Position numbers and translations under genes: made by a program. A DNA stretch of 64,000 bases from Mayamaea pseudoterrestris (Eukaryota; Bacillariophyta; Bacillariophyceae; Sellaphorales; Sellaphoraceae): contig BROI01000001.1 of NCBI GenBank assembly GCA_027923505.1, forward strand, positions 1,792,001 through 1,856,000, in the 5' to 3' direction. Numbering within the stretch: position 1 is the first letter of the stretch; every line of letters starts with the position of its first letter. Shown one piece after another: positions 20,892-32,000 of the stretch. Below the pieces are notes generated by a model, which searched no databases, was not told the DNA's origin, and worked only from the letters and a program-made list of their open reading frames with translations.

Positions 20892-21637
20892 GATCCTATT
20901 TATTGAACTCAAAAGTTTTCCTCTGTGATTATAGAATATTAGATGGACTGGATTTGTGTATCATTTGGCCACGCTGCCGATCCGGAGAGCAACATGGATG
21001 GCATGGAATACGTCGCGCGGCGTTCGCATTCTTCGAATTTCGATGTAGTGACGGACAGACGATTCACGAGTCAGGGCGAAAAACGTGACTGAAATGCAGT
21101 GCAGCCATTGGTCCGTTTCCATGTGACGACCGATAGCCGAGCAACATCTGTCGTGGGAGCCACCATGTTGTTCTATTGTGCCAGCATTTTGGTGTGCCAC
21201 GCATCGCGCAAGGGTCGTTTCAAGGTGTGGTGAGCGCCTCGTCTACCAGACTCGTTAAGGATGTCTTCAAGTGGGAGTCGTGCTCAGTCCGGCTTGTGAT
21301 ATTTCGCGCGCAAATAATGTCGCTCGCTTAGACTATCCTAAATGGTTCCATGAGCTACCGTAGTTGCAGTTAGCCACATTGCAGCTGCCATTACATTGGT
21401 TGTCAGCTTTATAATTGAACTCCCTAACTGATCAACCTGCGGTCGGCAAGGATCACAGGCATACTAACTCTGCGAGATGGTGTGTACTTGTTCGCGACTA
21501 ATTACTTCAGTTGTCTTTCGTTTTATAATATGAATTTATTCGTAATTTAGTACATATATCCAGCCAAGTGGCAGTGATCAGGCCCATTCAAGAGTCAAGC
21601 TTGCAACATCAGGACAGCAATTTGCGACGATTCCTTT
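20892..21637. other. Intergenic, no supported gene
   Basis: About 745 bp upstream of the MscS gene and downstream of the Cys-rich gene. Short frames only. Confidence 0.5.
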
Positions 21638-21991
21638 CTAACAGCCAGCCTTGCACTCTTTAAAACCAGGCATGCACAACTTATTCTTGTCCTTGCCCTT
21701 GGCCGTCTTCATGCAGGCATTCTTACTCTTGGCGCAATTGCTAATGCAAATGGACTTTGGCGTTTCCACTTCCTCTTCGTCCTCCACGAGCGCGCGGCCC
21801 TTGGCGCAGGTAGCTTGGCAGGTGGTTTTATCCAGCATGCAAACCTTCTTGTCGGCGCCTGGCGCGCGGGTGCAGGTGGTAAAGGTGGCGGTGCAGTCGG
21901 CGTTGCAAGCTTTGACCGTCTTGAGGCCGCGCAGCACCGGAGTGGCTTGCGCCGAAGCAGCGAGCAAGGTAAGGAGGATGGTGAGCTTCAT
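21638..21991 (-). CDS. Secreted protein with two tandem six-Cys motifs
   Basis: A 117-residue product from ATG 21991, chosen because it opens a perfect signal peptide (MKLTILLTLLAASAQATP). The frame runs open 45 codons further upstream but without such a signal. The mature chain holds twelve Cys in two copies of the mirror-symmetric pattern C-x3-C-x6-C-xn-C-x6-C-x3-C. Cys are at 29, 33, 40, 51, 58, 62 (n=10) and 82, 86, 93, 106, 113, 117 (n=12). An acidic linker (LVEDEEEVETPKS) joins them. The spacing fits paired helices stapled by disulfides. The protein is basic outside the linker. No family is recognised; a secreted or vacuolar role is inferred. Confidence 0.72.
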   Translation of the reverse strand: MKLTILLTLLAASAQATPVLRGLKTVKACNADCTATFTTCTRAPGADKKVCMLDKTTCQATCAKGRALVEDEEEVETPKSICISNCAKSKNACMKTAKGKDKNKLCMPGFKECKAGC

Positions 21992-22482
21992 GGTGATGAG
22001 GTTTTGTGAGAGACGAGTTGGAAGCGATTGCAAATTTGATTTTGTGAGATCAGACTGTGGCGAAAGCAACCAAAACTGGTCCCGGAAAATCGACACTGAG
22101 TTCCGCCAAGGGACGATTAGATTCAATCTACGAACGATTTAACGATGGCATTGTTAGTTGGGCAATAGTCACAGTCGTGCTTGCGTTGAATATCTGTCAC
22201 AATGGTTAGATCTTTGGGCCTTCAATCGAGCAAATACTATTGCCACATTGATTGTCTCATGGACGTGATAAAGTCAATGGCCGCAAGAAACTTCGCACAC
22301 ATGTAAGATTGGCCCAACGATTCGCCGAAAATGACCATTGACGTTTCGGAGAAAGCAGTCATGCTACGACATCATGAAATTACGTCGGAGTGGTTATGAC
22401 TAAATGGAAACGGACGTTCCACCATGGAGAAAAGCAAATCGACCTCTTCCTCAAAAGTGTAAAAATACGTTAACCAGCTAAC
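21992..22482. other. Divergent intergenic region
   Basis: About 490 bp between the Cys-rich gene (minus) and the biotin gene (plus). The 5' part of the minus-strand open frame reaches to 22126 but is most likely untranslated leader. Confidence 0.5.
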
Positions 22483-25053
22483 ATGATGATGCATTTCAGA
22501 GCTTCAGCGGTATCGCGCATAAAATTATCAGCTAGACGGCTATCAACCACGAAATCAGATATTGATTCGTCTCAATTCCTCGTCACTTCCCGTCATCGCA
22601 CCAACTTGATCTTTGGAGCCAATACTGACGTTGGAAAAACGCTTGTATCAGCCGGCTTGGTGAGGCAGTCGCTCCAGAAAAGGTTCGACTATGATACAGA
22701 TGCAATCACTCGCTACATCAAGCCGCTGCAGTGCGGAGGTTCCGATGAAGCGTTTGTGCGGAAACACTGTAGCGATTTGATGAAAAAATATGAAGGTGAT
22801 GGCGCATCTGATGGAATAAAATCGCAACTTGTCACGAAAACACTCTTCAACTGGAACACACCATCGTCGCCGCATGCTGCCAGCTTGGCGGAGCTTAAGC
22901 CCGTGAGTGACAAGCAAGTCTTGGATGCACTCATTGCCGAGCTATCGTATACTCACGACGAGTCTAGTGGCGATTTTGCGAAAACCACCTACGTGGAAAC
23001 GGCCGGCGGGGTGCTGAGTCCGTCGAGTGCGTCACCTCTAAACAATCGTCCGCATCATGCGGCAGCAGCAGCACCATCGAATGAAAATGCAACATCACGC
23101 TGGGGCTGGCAGACGCAGGCCGACTTGTACCAACCGCTCGTCGGCCAAATGCCAGTCGTCCTGGTGGGGGATGGCCGACTGGGAGGCATTAGCGTGACAC
23201 TGTCCGCCTTGGAGAGTCTCGTGCTGCGCGGCTACGACGTTGCCGCCATTATATTAATTGAAAGTCCTGATCACGACAATGTATTGGCGATTCGGGAGCA
23301 TGTATCGCGCCACATGGCCATTCGATCCGGCAGTGGTGAACGACTATTTGCGAATCCAATGCAGTCCATCTTGTCGCTTCCTCCCATTCCGAGTGATCCA
23401 AACGAGCCGCTGGATGAGTGGTATGCGTCAAGTGATGTAACTAATACGTTTCGGCGTCTCGATAGTTACTTGAATGAGTCATGGGAGGGACAGGTGGCAG
23501 ACTTGAATTCATTAACGTCGTCTGGGAGCGACATTATGTGGTGGCCGTTCACGCAGCATGGCAACCTTACAAACAATGAAGAGCCCCATGATGTTACGCA
23601 CATTGACAGTGCCAGCGGTGATGACTATATTGTCTTGAAGAACAGTCATGATTATCGTTGTCAGCAACGCGTCAACATGTTTGACGCGAGCGCCTCGTGG
23701 TGGACGCAAGGCTTGGGACATGGCAACTCCACCATGGCATTGGCTGCCGCCGCGGCGGCTGGTCGGTACGGCCATGTGATTTTTCCGCAAGTAGTACATG
23801 CGCCGGCGATTAATTTAAGTCATTACCTCATTAACGAAAATGGGCCTGGTGACGAATGGGCGGATCGCGTCTTTTTCTCCGATGATGGATCGACGGCAAT
23901 GGAAGTTGCCATCAAGATGGGCATGAAGCTTTATCAGAAGAGAATGAAGGTTACGGACGAGCAACGAGATGAAATGGAGTGGATGGTATGTGCACAGGCG
24001 GGCTGCTACCATGGTGATACCTTGGGAGTCATGGACGTTGCCGAACCAAGTGTCTACAACCAAGCACAGACGCCATGGTATGAATCAAGAGGACTTTTTC
24101 TAGAAACGCCAACGTTTGGGTATCGAGACGGAATGTTGGAGATTACTCATCCCGAAGGATCGGAGCCGACCAATGGAGCAAGCTCGACGTTTGGCTCGAT
24201 CAGACAAGCGATGGATGTTGGTGCGCGCATGATTTCTCGCAGCCTCTTTTCGCATTACAAGGAGACGATTGAACTGCAGTGGATGGTATATGAACATAGT
24301 GGCGGTCCTCGACGAAAGATTGGATGTGTCATAATAGAACCTGTACTCATGGGTGCCGGTGGAATGCAATTTGTTGATCCATTGTGGCAAAAAGCGCTTA
24401 TTGAAATCGCCGAGGCGCGAAATGTACCCGTCATATTTGACGAAGTAGCTTCTGGCTTGCATCGAGTTGGAGTCGTCAGCTGTCGCGAGATTATTCGCTC
24501 AAATCCAGACATTGCATGCTATGCTAAGCTACTGACTGGTGGACTTGTTCCGATGAGTGTTACGCTTGCTACGGAAGAAACCTTTGAAGCTTTCTTGGGC
24601 GACACGAAGGGGCAAGCGTTGCTACATGGGCATTCGTACACTGCACATCCTGTCGGATGTGTCAGTGCTTTGCATGCCTTGGAAGCGTATGACGCTGTCC
24701 TCCCCGACCATGACAAGAGTAAAGGCCCGCGCATGTGGTTTGACGAGGACCAAGTCAAGTCCTTATCGCATTTACCGCTTGTCGACAAGGCATTTACGTT
24801 GGGCACAGTCCTTGCAGTGACTATCAATTCAAACGATGGTACCAGCGGATATGACGTTCCATCTCCAGCGGTTCCCATCGTAGAAAAGCTTCATGGCAAA
24901 GGAATCTTTGCTCGCCCACTCGGTAATGTCGTTTACATTATGGCGTCGCCGGTGACAAGCAACGAAGAGTGTCGTCGTCTCGCAAAAATACTTCATGAAG
25001 CAATTGACGAACAAGGCACTAGCCATGTAATACCAGAAAATGATGTCACATAA
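22483..25053 (+). CDS. BIO3-BIO1: Bifunctional dethiobiotin synthetase / DAPA aminotransferase
   Basis: One 856-residue chain carries two consecutive biotin-synthesis steps, as in plant and fungal BIO3-BIO1. The N-terminus is basic and Ser-rich, fitting a mitochondrial presequence (MMMHFRASAVSRIKLSARRL). Residues about 40-330 are the BioD part: P-loop FGANTDVGKT, YIKPLQCGG, VETAGGVLSPSS and VLVGDGRLGGISVTLSA. Residues about 345-850 are the BioA part, a class III PLP aminotransferase: MWWPFTQHG, the substrate-pocket Ser/Trp region ASWWTQGLGHGN, the PLP-contact CYHGDTLG, VIFDEVASGLHRVG, and the Schiff-base Lys in AKLLTGGLVPMS. Both active sites look complete. No intron is seen across 2.57 kb. 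Confidence 0.95.
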   Translation: MMMHFRASAVSRIKLSARRLSTTKSDIDSSQFLVTSRHRTNLIFGANTDVGKTLVSAGLVRQSLQKRFDYDTDAITRYIKPLQCGGSDEAFVRKHCSDLMKKYEGDGASDGIKSQLVTKTLFNWNTPSSPHAASLAELKPVSDKQVLDALIAELSYTHDESSGDFAKTTYVETAGGVLSPSSASPLNNRPHHAAAAAPSNENATSRWGWQTQADLYQPLVGQMPVVLVGDGRLGGISVTLSALESLVLRGYDVAAIILIESPDHDNVLAIREHVSRHMAIRSGSGERLFANPMQSILSLPPIPSDPNEPLDEWYASSDVTNTFRRLDSYLNESWEGQVADLNSLTSSGSDIMWWPFTQHGNLTNNEEPHDVTHIDSASGDDYIVLKNSHDYRCQQRVNMFDASASWWTQGLGHGNSTMALAAAAAAGRYGHVIFPQVVHAPAINLSHYLINENGPGDEWADRVFFSDDGSTAMEVAIKMGMKLYQKRMKVTDEQRDEMEWMVCAQAGCYHGDTLGVMDVAEPSVYNQAQTPWYESRGLFLETPTFGYRDGMLEITHPEGSEPTNGASSTFGSIRQAMDVGARMISRSLFSHYKETIELQWMVYEHSGGPRRKIGCVIIEPVLMGAGGMQFVDPLWQKALIEIAEARNVPVIFDEVASGLHRVGVVSCREIIRSNPDIACYAKLLTGGLVPMSVTLATEETFEAFLGDTKGQALLHGHSYTAHPVGCVSALHALEAYDAVLPDHDKSKGPRMWFDEDQVKSLSHLPLVDKAFTLGTVLAVTINSNDGTSGYDVPSPAVPIVEKLHGKGIFARPLGNVVYIMASPVTSNEECRRLAKILHEAIDEQGTSHVIPENDVT

Positions 25054-25095
25054 AAATCAAGCATGTCCTACCAGTAAATGTTATAACTTGCGATT

Positions 25096-27333
25096 TTAGC
25101 TCTGTAGAATTGAAATCTTTGGCCTACGAAACTTGCCCTCGATAACAGTAGAGTCCTGCCCGTTCTCACCTGAGGCCGCGCTAGCATTGCCTCCTTCGCC
25201 GTCGTCAACTTGAACATTAGGATATTTGCTCAATATCGTCTCCCAGGTAATTTTATTGTGCACAGCTTGAAAAATCAGCATTGTCACCTCGTCCTTATGT
25301 AATCGCACCTGCTTGCACGAATCGCGCTCTCGCAGTGTGACGGTACCATCCTTTACCGATTGGAAGTCAACAGTAACCGCAAAAGGAAGTCCCAATTCGT
25401 CACAGCGGGCATACCGACGACCCAAGGTAGCGGATGACTTGTCCACCCGCGTCGAAAGATCGCTCTCCATCAAATCTCGCGCAATTTCATCGACAATCTC
25501 ATTACATTCAGCATTCGGACTAATGGGCAACACAGCGCATTTCTCAGGGGCAATTTGAGGATTGAATCGCATTACGCATCGTTGCTCGTCTTGCTCGCGT
25601 TGATAAAAGGAATGCTCGAGCAGCGAGTAGAGGATACGTCCCATTCCAAACGACGGCTCAATGACAGAAGGCGTAAACTTGATCTCGTGAACCATTTTTG
25701 ACACCTTCTCCCATGTTACCATCTCTTTTGTAATTTCAAAACCTTCCAAACTAGTACTGCCGTTCGATTCAAGCGCCGTCGCAATAGGCTCAAAGTCCGC
25801 CCAATTCTCCGCTAACGCTTCCAATGCATTCGCCACGACTCGCTGATCCTGCTTAAACGCTTGTCCGAGCAACTTGCGGTCCAACTTTAGCTTCGCAATC
25901 TCCATTTTTTGTGGCGGGTCCACTTTTTGCGTCGCCACCATGGACGTTTTAGTGGCCTTGCTGTGCACATCCAAGTCGTAGCATGCTCGATCGGCGTGTC
26001 CAACGCACTCGACCCAGCCGTAGCTACTTTGAATCTCCAAGTCCCAGCAATCCGTCGCGTAGTGCGCCATTTCCGTCGTCAAATGCTGGCGGAACCGCAA
26101 ACGCTGCGGATCCATGCCAAGCTTCTCCATGAATAGTTGCGTGCGCGCCATGAAATAGGCCAGCGTCTCATTATTGATTAAACCAGAACTTACAGCATCA
26201 CCGACAGTCACATTCTTTGTCTTGCCCGATCCAAGTTGATCATCGCGTCCAAACAAGACAAGCTGCTTGTCCTTGACGCTGCCAAAGTTCGGATGCGACT
26301 TGTCCTTTGGGTTGACAAAGTGCTCAATTTCCGCCATGCAAAACTCGCGGACCCGCAGCAAGCCAGACCGCGGAGCAATCTCATTGCGAAAACCTAATCC
26401 AATCTGCGCCGCCGCAAAGGGAGTCTTGCCAGCGTTCAGGTCCAGCAAGCGCCGAAAATTGACAAACAAGCCTTGCGCCGTTTCCGGCCTCAAGTAGCCG
26501 ACCGATGTACCTTCCGGACCAATGCTTGTCTTGAACATCAAGTTAAACGGAAACGATGGTGAGAATGGTTCACCCGACGGACCCTTGGCTCCATACTTGA
26601 GCAGTAGCTCATCCAATTCCTGCGGCGAGTAGGCATCGGCCTGTCGCTGCACGCGCAAATGTTGTTCGCGCTCCTCGCTCGACAGTGGCGGAACGTTCGT
26701 TTCGAGCAGCGCGTCAATAGCATCTTCCAGCAACTTGTCGGCTCGAAAGCACTCGCCCGTTTTCAAATCCTTGACCATTAAATCGGTGAAGCGATCGACG
26801 TGACCCGACGTTTTCAACACAATCTCGGGTGTTAGCGCGGTGCACTCCATTTCAAGCATGCTTTCGTTCAAAACAAAGTGCTTGCGCCACAAGTCAATCA
26901 TGGCGGCCTGTAGTAAGTCGAATGAAGTTTAAATTGGCATGTTAGAAACTCTCTCGCAAGCACTTATTGTCTCTTTCACACATACACATTATTTGCCTAC
27001 CTTTAACGCACACGCCGGCGGCCCCAAGTCGAACAATCCCTTGACTCCGCCATGAATCTCGAACGACGGCACGATGAACATTTTGCGAATCATTAAGTCG
27101 TCAAAGTGCTTGCGCTGAAAAGAATTTGATGATGACGATGCATTGACTTGTTCCTGCAGAGCAGATGATTCCAGTTTTAGCGCTTGCAGTTTCTGGACGG
27201 CATCGGCAATCGCATCGGCAACGGCACCATCCTTCTTCAGTTGGCGAACGACGGAACCCTGCTTGGTGATTTGTGCGTTCAAGGCGTCATACTGGTCCTG
27301 AAGGGTTGATGAGGAAGCAGTTTCGGTCGCCAT
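25096..27333 (-). CDS. GARS: Glycyl-tRNA synthetase, eukaryotic type, two exons
   Basis: A class II synthetase that charges tRNA-Gly. Exon 1 is 27333-27001 and exon 2 is 26907-25096. The intron 26908-27000 (93 nt, GTAGGC donor, CTACAG acceptor) is in phase 0, and the product is 714 residues. The N-terminus is a WHEP-like helical domain (YDALNAQITKQGSVVRQLKK). Motif 1 lies across the splice site (GLFDLGPPACALK joined to AAMIDLWRKHFV). Motif 2 is GLGFRNEIAPRSGLLRVREF and motif 3 EPSFGMGRILYSLLEHSF. The C-terminal anticodon-binding domain follows (KCAVLPISPNAECNEI). No organelle presequence is evident at this start, so this should be the cytosolic form unless an upstream start is used. Confidence 0.95.
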
Positions 27334-27916
27334 GGTGACGAATAATGAAGGACGAAAGAATAACGAGAAATGGGACGAGCATGTTGCGAAACGTGCGGTG
27401 GGAGAAAGTGCGTTTCAGTCGTGGTGAGACACAATCTAATGGCAAGCATTCACAACAAGGCAGCCCCGAAGCTACTTTAGGAAGTCGGCCATGACTGATA
27501 TAAAGCGTCAAAATGACGCCTACGCTCCATATCTCAGCAAAAGTAGCAAAACGAAGCTCCGAGGATACACCGTACCGGTATTTTTCATTGCCGACAATGA
27601 GTAGTGAATGACATTGGCCCTAGCTAACACAAGTTTATGGCTCAAACTGTGACGCCCACCTCGCGAGCAAGCCGGACCATGGACGGTTTCCTATGATGGC
27701 GACAATGGCGAAACAGTCTGGCCGCATCGACCATTGATACGACGACGACGGCGCCGCAATCAAGCAACAATCACTGTAGTTCCGGTAGAGACGACAGCAA
27801 CTTTTTGAATAGCAGAATGACATATCGAGCAAGAGGAAGATCAATAATAGAGGTTGTCTTGGTAGGTTTCATCCCATTCAGATCAAAAAAAGGGCGATGA
27901 CAATTTTGGACAGCCA
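27334..27916. other. Divergent intergenic region with TACCGGTA
   Basis: The 5' flanks of GlyRS (minus) and a small membrane-protein gene (plus). A perfect TACCGGTA is at 27573-27580. No further gene is supported. Confidence 0.5.
27573..27580. promoter_or_regulatory. TACCGGTA palindrome upstream of GlyRS
   Basis: A perfect palindrome 240 bp upstream of the GlyRS start, between divergent genes. Regulatory role inferred. Confidence 0.4.
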
Positions 27917-28316
27917 ATGAATGAGACGCAGCAGGAATTTTGGATTAATGGAGAGTTAAATTACAAACGCTGCGTGGCAATATGCCTGGAGCTGAGTAAC
28001 ATATGGGCTGATTTGATTTCAAGCATCAACGCAACGTCTGATGGTGCATGTGTAGACGACCATACCCTCGCCAACAACTCATTTTTCCATTTTCTTCACT
28101 ATACCTCATTCGCAGGCCATTTGTTTCGTCGCATTTTTGGTTGGATTTATCACTGTATTATGTATTGGAAATTATTTCAGAGCCAAGCGAGCGCAGGAGC
28201 GGCAACGACAGCGACGACTGGCCAAGCTAGCGGCGGCCAACCACGTTGGCGGCGGTACCTATGATCCAGCGGGGTCCTACGAAGCTCCCAACATGCAGAC
28301 GGGAGTGCCGGCGTAA
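27917..28316 (+). CDS. Small single-span membrane protein, two exons (tentative)
   Basis: Exon 2 (28116-28316) is the well-supported part. After a clean pyrimidine-rich acceptor (CTCATTCGCAG) it encodes one membrane helix (AICFVAFLVGFITVLCIGNY), a strongly basic stretch (FRAKRAQERQRQRRLAKLAA) and a Gly/Pro/Tyr tail ending QTGVPA. Exon 1 is proposed as 27917-28051 (45 codons, with Cys and an NATS glycosylation site), joined through a 64-nt intron with a GTAGAC donor in phase 0. The donor is weak and exon 1 lacks an obvious signal peptide, so the 5' end may be wrong. Topology suggests a lumenal or outside N-terminus and a cytosolic basic tail. Function unknown. Confidence 0.5.
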
Positions 28317-29024
28317 CATAGTAGCGAGCTGGTGGTGGAGAGTTCGCGCGCGCGCTATGTTGAAGAAAGATGGTTGGCGAAAGCATTAAGGGATTGGGAC
28401 CAAACACGATTTGCTTGTGTCAAATCTACACTACACGTGGCTCATTCCTAACAAGAGTAGGAGGATGAAACTGTAGATTTTTTAGGCAACAATATTATCA
28501 ATAATGGTAAATGAAATATATATAACTTTGCAGCTACTCTATATGTCGTATCATATTGTAGCCACGCATGGTGAAGGTATCTATCTACACATGCGACGAC
28601 CCGACCACGTACCAGTATCGCAATCATGGTATCTGAGCTTGCAACGTTGAACTAAATTGGCTGAGTGCTTCGGCAGCAAAGGACTTGTGTAACATTATGT
28701 GGCGCGCGCCAAATCATGACAGTCTAAAGCTGCTCGAGGCGGTGAGGAAAGCCTGAATCGGTAGGGGCAGCAACGATGGAATTTGTAGTCTCTGCTCCTC
28801 TATGAACTAATTTATTACATATTTGAAAGTACTGTAGCTGCACTTTTTTCTGTATCTTGTTAGTGTACATAATGAAGCAAGACGATGTTTGTGTGCCAAG
28901 ACAGCAATTCGATTCAATGGGTAGCTACAGTCGTAACGGTATTAAAAGACTCGTTTTTCCACGCTCATGACCTAATTGACGAAGCCAACCATCGCGAAAT
29001 TCCGTCGCACACACCTTTTGCACC
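28317..29024. other. Intergenic, no supported gene
   Basis: About 700 bp, AT-rich in part, between two plus-strand genes. Nothing recognisable. Confidence 0.5.
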
Positions 29025-32000
29025 ATGGCACCGCCCAGCGACGACGACTCGTTGCGGGACGACGGTTCCGCCTCCTCGTCCAGTGACAGTGACTCTTATG
29101 ATTCTGCGATGAATGATAACGATGGTGACAGTGATTCTGATCATGATGATGGATCAGCAGACGAAGAAATGAATGACGACGACGACGGCGAATCTGTATC
29201 GGCTTCTCGCGACAATGAGCAGCCGCCAGAAAGAGTCGTCACACAAGATGCAACATTAACTCACGCTCCAGTAACAACGGCATTCAGACCAACGCTGTCG
29301 AAATCGTGGGCCATGCAGTCGTCGCACGTTCCCATTTACACGGGTGGCAAGGTGATCGTGGCAACGGCGCACGTGACGACGACAAGAAATGTTCAAGAAC
29401 AATCAAAAGGGGACCATGATACAATGGAGCAAGATGTAGACGCAACAACAGTCACGACAAGCATGCCGCTGCTTTTACTGCCCGTGGCGGGAAACTTGTG
29501 CGTCGTGGACGCGTCGCGCGGACAACGCTTGGTGTCGGTCCGTCCCGACGACGCTTTGCACGACGAAGATGACGACCAGGATGAAGGCGTCGACCAGGAA
29601 GCCATTACAGCATACTGCTGCACGAATACGAATCATAGTATCAAGAAGCAGAATGAGAGTAATGAAAAGCAGCAGCAAGCGCAAGATACAGACTTGCGAA
29701 TCTTTACGTGCAGTCGCAACTTGGTGTTGAAGCAATACAGACTCGTTCCACCAGCAGCAAGAAATGCTACTCTTCCATCTTGGTCCGTTTTGTTGGAGCA
29801 GTCGCTCGGCAAGTCGGGGCACACTCTCCCAGTCACCTTGATGCAACTGCACTGCTCGAATGCGTTCTTGGCGACGGGGTCGGTGGATGGCAGTGTTCGC
29901 GTGTGGGATGTGCGGGCCAAGTTTGTCACGCACGTGTTTCGCGTCAACAATACTGACAGTGACAATAATAGTGGACGCAGCGTGGTGACGGCGCTGGAGT
30001 GGATGCCGCGTACGAAGCACTTGGTGCTTGCCGTTGGCCGGGAGAGTGGCAGCGTGACGATTCACGACCTGCGCGACGCGCAGCAGCAGCATGTGGTAAC
30101 GTTGATTGACCACGTATCGGCAGTGACATGCTTGAAATGGACGCCAGATGTCAACGTGTTGGTGACTGGCGGACGCGACGCTGTGTTGAACCTTTGGAGC
30201 ATGCGCGAGGAAACGACTGTGGCTAACAAGAAGCAGAGCAAGCTCAAGAATATTGCTGCGCCGCCATTCACCAAGACGGTCTATGAGCGCATGCACACGC
30301 TGCCCGTTTACGAGCAGATGGAAGGCATGGCAATGTTGCATGTTGGAAATGAAACGGTGGTGGCAACGGCGGGAAGCAAGGGGTGCGTGCGTCTGTACAG
30401 AATGACAGGTCAGGGCAGTGGCGACGATAATAACGCGGCAGAAAGTAGCGTGCGCTTGGAGCTGATGGACCAGCAGCCTGCAGCCGATGCGTTTGGCGAC
30501 GCGAGGGGTGGTTATTTGGACTTGAGTCTATGTTTTGTAAATCATGGCCATGACAATGTGGAGCAGCAGCTGTTGGTGGCCGATGCCGAAAACAACTTGA
30601 CCTTTCTTTCGCTTCAGGATAAAGTGCCCATGTTGAAAACGAAACGAACCATTGTTGGACATAACGACGATATTTTGGACCTCAAGGTCGTTCCTGGGGA
30701 GACGACGAATCGAATTGTCGTTGCCACTAATAGTTCCAAGGTGAGCCTCTTTGACCTTGATGATTTTTCCTGCCACGTTTTGGATCGTCACACGGCGACA
30801 GTTCTATGTGTCGATGTGAGTCCTTGTGGCCGCTACGTGGCAACGTGCGGGAAAGATCGACGCATGCTGCTATGGAACATTGGAGGAGAAAACAGTAAGC
30901 ATGCTTGCGTCGGATCTGCCATTGGACACACTGAAGCGGTTGGTGCTGTAGCACTCTCACGAAAAAGGGCAAGCTACGATGTGACTGGTAAGGCTGCTCA
31001 GAATGGCGGTGGTTCATTTGCAGTGACGGCTAGTGTGGATAGGACGATTAAGCGATGGAATTTGCCAGGAACAAAGGTGTTGAATGGACTTGCTGATGAA
31101 AGTGAGCCAGTCGAGTTGCAAGCGTTTCACAGCGCCCGTGCTCATGAGAAAGACATTAACATTGTTTCAATAGCTCCAAATGATTCGTTAATTGCAACTG
31201 GCTCGCAAGACAAGACGATTAAGCTTTGGAGAGCGTCAGATTTATCGCTTCAAGCAACGCTAAAGGGGCACAAGCGCGGCGTCTGGGATTGTCAGTTTTC
31301 ATTGCATGATCGGGTTCTTGCGTCGTGTTCGGGAGACAAGACTATTAAGCTCTGGTCGCTGAGCGAGAAATACAGCTGTTTGAGAACGTTTCAGGGTCAT
31401 CTAGCAAGCGTCTTGAGAGTGCGGTTTGTACGCGGTGGTCTGCAGCTGCTGTCATCGGGAGCTGATGGATTAATAAAGCTTTGGACGATAAGAACGAGCG
31501 AGTGCGAAGCGACCATGGATGGGCATTCCGCGAAGGTTTGGGCAATGGACTTGTCGCCGAGTGGTGATGTATTAGTGTCGGGTGGAGGTGATTCAAAAAT
31601 TGCTGTTTGGGGAGACGTGACCAAGGACATGGACGAAAGTGAGAATGCCGAAAAGGCTGAAGCCGTCTTGCTTGATCAGAGACTTGCAAACCATTTGCGG
31701 CACAAGGAGTATTCAGACGCTTTTGCCATTGCACTTCAACGTGACAAACCTTTGCACGTCTTGAAAATCTTGACCGCCATTATTGACGATGACGTTGAGA
31801 AGGGTGGAAGTGGGCTTGATGCATTAAAGCGTGAAGCGAAGAAATGGTCTGACGATGGCATACTGCAAATCTTGCGATACTGCCGCGACTGGAACACAAG
31901 AGCGCGAAACTCTCATGTGGCGATGCTTGTTTGCAAGGCACTCGTATCTGTCGTCCCCGTTCCCAAGCTTGTGAAGATCAACGGGGTGCCAGAGATCGTA

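Noticed and set aside
29475-30341. 288-codon minus-strand frame inside UTP13
   Set aside because: Antisense shadow of WD40 coding sequence; His/Arg-rich, no domain.
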